A stretch of 7,289 bases of DNA from Gammaproteobacteria bacterium (GTDB lineage: Bacteria; Pseudomonadota; Gammaproteobacteria; S012-40). Every line of letters starts with the position of its first letter. The stretch's first letter is position 1. Below are positions 6,434-7,289 of the stretch, in pieces. Position numbers and translations under genes: made by a program. The stretch is taken from the NCBI GenBank assembly GCA_026982215.1, contig JALSHN010000413.1, positions 1 to 7,289 on the forward strand, written 5' to 3'. The notes under the pieces are model-generated. The model did no database searches. It was not told the origin of the DNA and was given only the letters and a program-made list of their open reading frames with translations.

Positions 6434-7289
6434 GGGCCGTTCCCTTCGGGGAGGTGGGCGATCACTACCCGGTTCCGTCCTTCGGCCTTGGCCCGATAAA
6501 GCGCCTGGTCGGCCAGGTGGACCAGTTCGCGGGCGCTGGCCACGTCACGCCCGGCGATACAATGGACACAGGCGACACCGAGGCTGGCGGTGACTCGCGC
6601 CTCGGGACCGATGCCGCCATGCGCCAATCCCAGCGCTTCGATGTTGCGCCGCAGCACTTCGGCCACCCGTTTGGCGCCTTCCATGTCGGTGCCTGGCAAG
6701 ACTACGGCGAATTCTTCGCCACCGTAGCGGGCCACCAGGTCGGCGGGACGGTTCACCGCCGCTTCCAGCGCGGCGGCCACTTGGCGCAGGCAGTCGTCGC
6801 CCTGAGCGTGCCCATAGTAGTCGTTGTAAGCCTTGAAGTGGTCCACATCCACCAGGATCAGAGACAAGGGCTTGCGCTCACGCTTGGCGCGCATCCATTC
6901 CTGGGCGAAAAAGTCGTCGAAATGACGCCGGTTGGCGATGCCGGTGAGACCGTCCAGACAGGAGAGCCGTTGTAGGATGCGGTTGTTTTCTTCCAGCTGG
7001 GCCTGGAGTTCCCGCAGCCGGCGGAAGGCCTCGTCACGCTCCTTTTGCGCCAGGTAACTGCGGGAGTGGGCACGGAGGCGCGCCACCAGTTCGATGCGGT
7101 CGGGCAGCTTGACCAGGTAGTCACTGGCACCGGCGGCGAAGGCCTCGCTCTTGTCGCGGGGATCTTCTTTGTTGGAGAGGACGATCACCGGCACATTGGC
7201 CAGCTCGCTGTCGGCACGATAGGCCCTCACGAGGTCCAGGCCGTCCATCCCGGGCATCACCAAGTCTTGAAGGATCACCGTGGGCTGGA
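6418..7289 (-). CDS. wspR: WspR-like response regulator diguanylate cyclase, 5' end outside window
   Basis: This gene encodes a receiver-GGDEF protein making the second messenger cyclic di-GMP from two GTP. The frame is open to the right edge. 289 complete codons are visible, starting at Q (7285-7287), so roughly the first 65 residues are missing by comparison with Pseudomonas WspR. Visible residues (numbered from that Q) include the phospho-acceptor D8 in VILQDLVMPG, S38, K60 in YLVKLPD, a helical coiled-coil linker (about 75-108), DGLTGIANRRHF, DVDHFK (147-152), the inhibitory-site RPAD (180-183) exactly five residues before GGEEF (189-193), and YRAKAEGRN near the C-terminus. All key receiver and cyclase residues are present, so the enzyme is predicted active, switched on by phosphorylation and subject to product inhibition. 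The receiver and linker match WspR nearly residue for residue. The chemosensory Wsp genes that normally precede wspR would lie beyond the edge. The stop overlaps the 3' end of corB. Confidence 0.9.
   Translation of the reverse strand, partial: QPTVILQDLVMPGMDGLDLVRAYRADSELANVPVIVLSNKEDPRDKSEAFAAGASDYLVKLPDRIELVARLRAHSRSYLAQKERDEAFRRLRELQAQLEENNRILQRLSCLDGLTGIANRRHFDDFFAQEWMRAKRERKPLSLILVDVDHFKAYNDYYGHAQGDDCLRQVAAALEAAVNRPADLVARYGGEEFAVVLPGTDMEGAKRVAEVLRRNIEALGLAHGGIGPEARVTASLGVACVHCIAGRDVASARELVHLADQALYRAKAEGRNRVVIAHLPEGNGPHSPS

Noticed and set aside
1..7289. CRISPR arrays, tRNA genes, insertion sequences or phage/defence genes
   Set aside because: I saw no direct-repeat array, no cloverleaf-like sequence, no transposase motif and no terminal inverted repeats. 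The gaps between genes are all 112 bases or less.

Overview
The window is compact, GC-rich gammaproteobacterial chromosome built around one of the best conserved housekeeping neighbourhoods of that class. The order ffh-rpsP-rimM-trmD-rplS, with ypjD and corB divergent from ffh, is the arrangement known from Escherichia coli, and the proteins read as typical gammaproteobacterial orthologs. The high GC content, a WspR-type diguanylate cyclase and an added metallo-beta-lactamase-fold gene suggest a GC-rich group such as purple-sulfur-bacterium relatives or pseudomonads. That placement below class level is inference.

Layout, left to right. Positions 25-3408 (minus strand; transcription runs right to left) hold ffh, rpsP, rimM, trmD and rplS. 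The last four are packed with gaps of 7 and 11 bases and one 4-base ATGA overlap. A likely promoter with a TAGAAT -10 box and a GC-rich discriminator lies between ffh and rpsP. Positions 3491-4264 (minus) hold a metallo-beta-lactamase-fold hydrolase resembling class II cyclic-nucleotide phosphodiesterases, upstream of ffh. A 78-base divergent gap follows. Positions 4343-6433 (plus) hold ypjD, a cytochrome c assembly-like membrane protein, and corB, a CNNM/CBS/CorC membrane protein, probably as one operon. Positions 6418-7289 (minus) hold the 3' part of a WspR-like receiver-GGDEF gene that runs off the right edge and overlaps the 3' end of corB by 16 bases.

Functionally, the left half makes translation and protein-targeting machinery: the SRP GTPase, two ribosomal proteins, the 30S maturation factor RimM and the tRNA m1G37 methyltransferase. 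The right half is membrane and signalling: a probable divalent-cation transporter with its usual membrane neighbour, then a c-di-GMP synthase. The hydrolase between the two halves is the least expected member.

I did not find a convincing undescribed system. All eight reading frames belong to recognisable families, and no gap between genes exceeds 112 bases. The points worth a second look are the hydrolase next to ffh, the overlapping convergent pair corB/wspR, a near-perfect palindrome upstream of ffh, and the rpsP promoter and leader.
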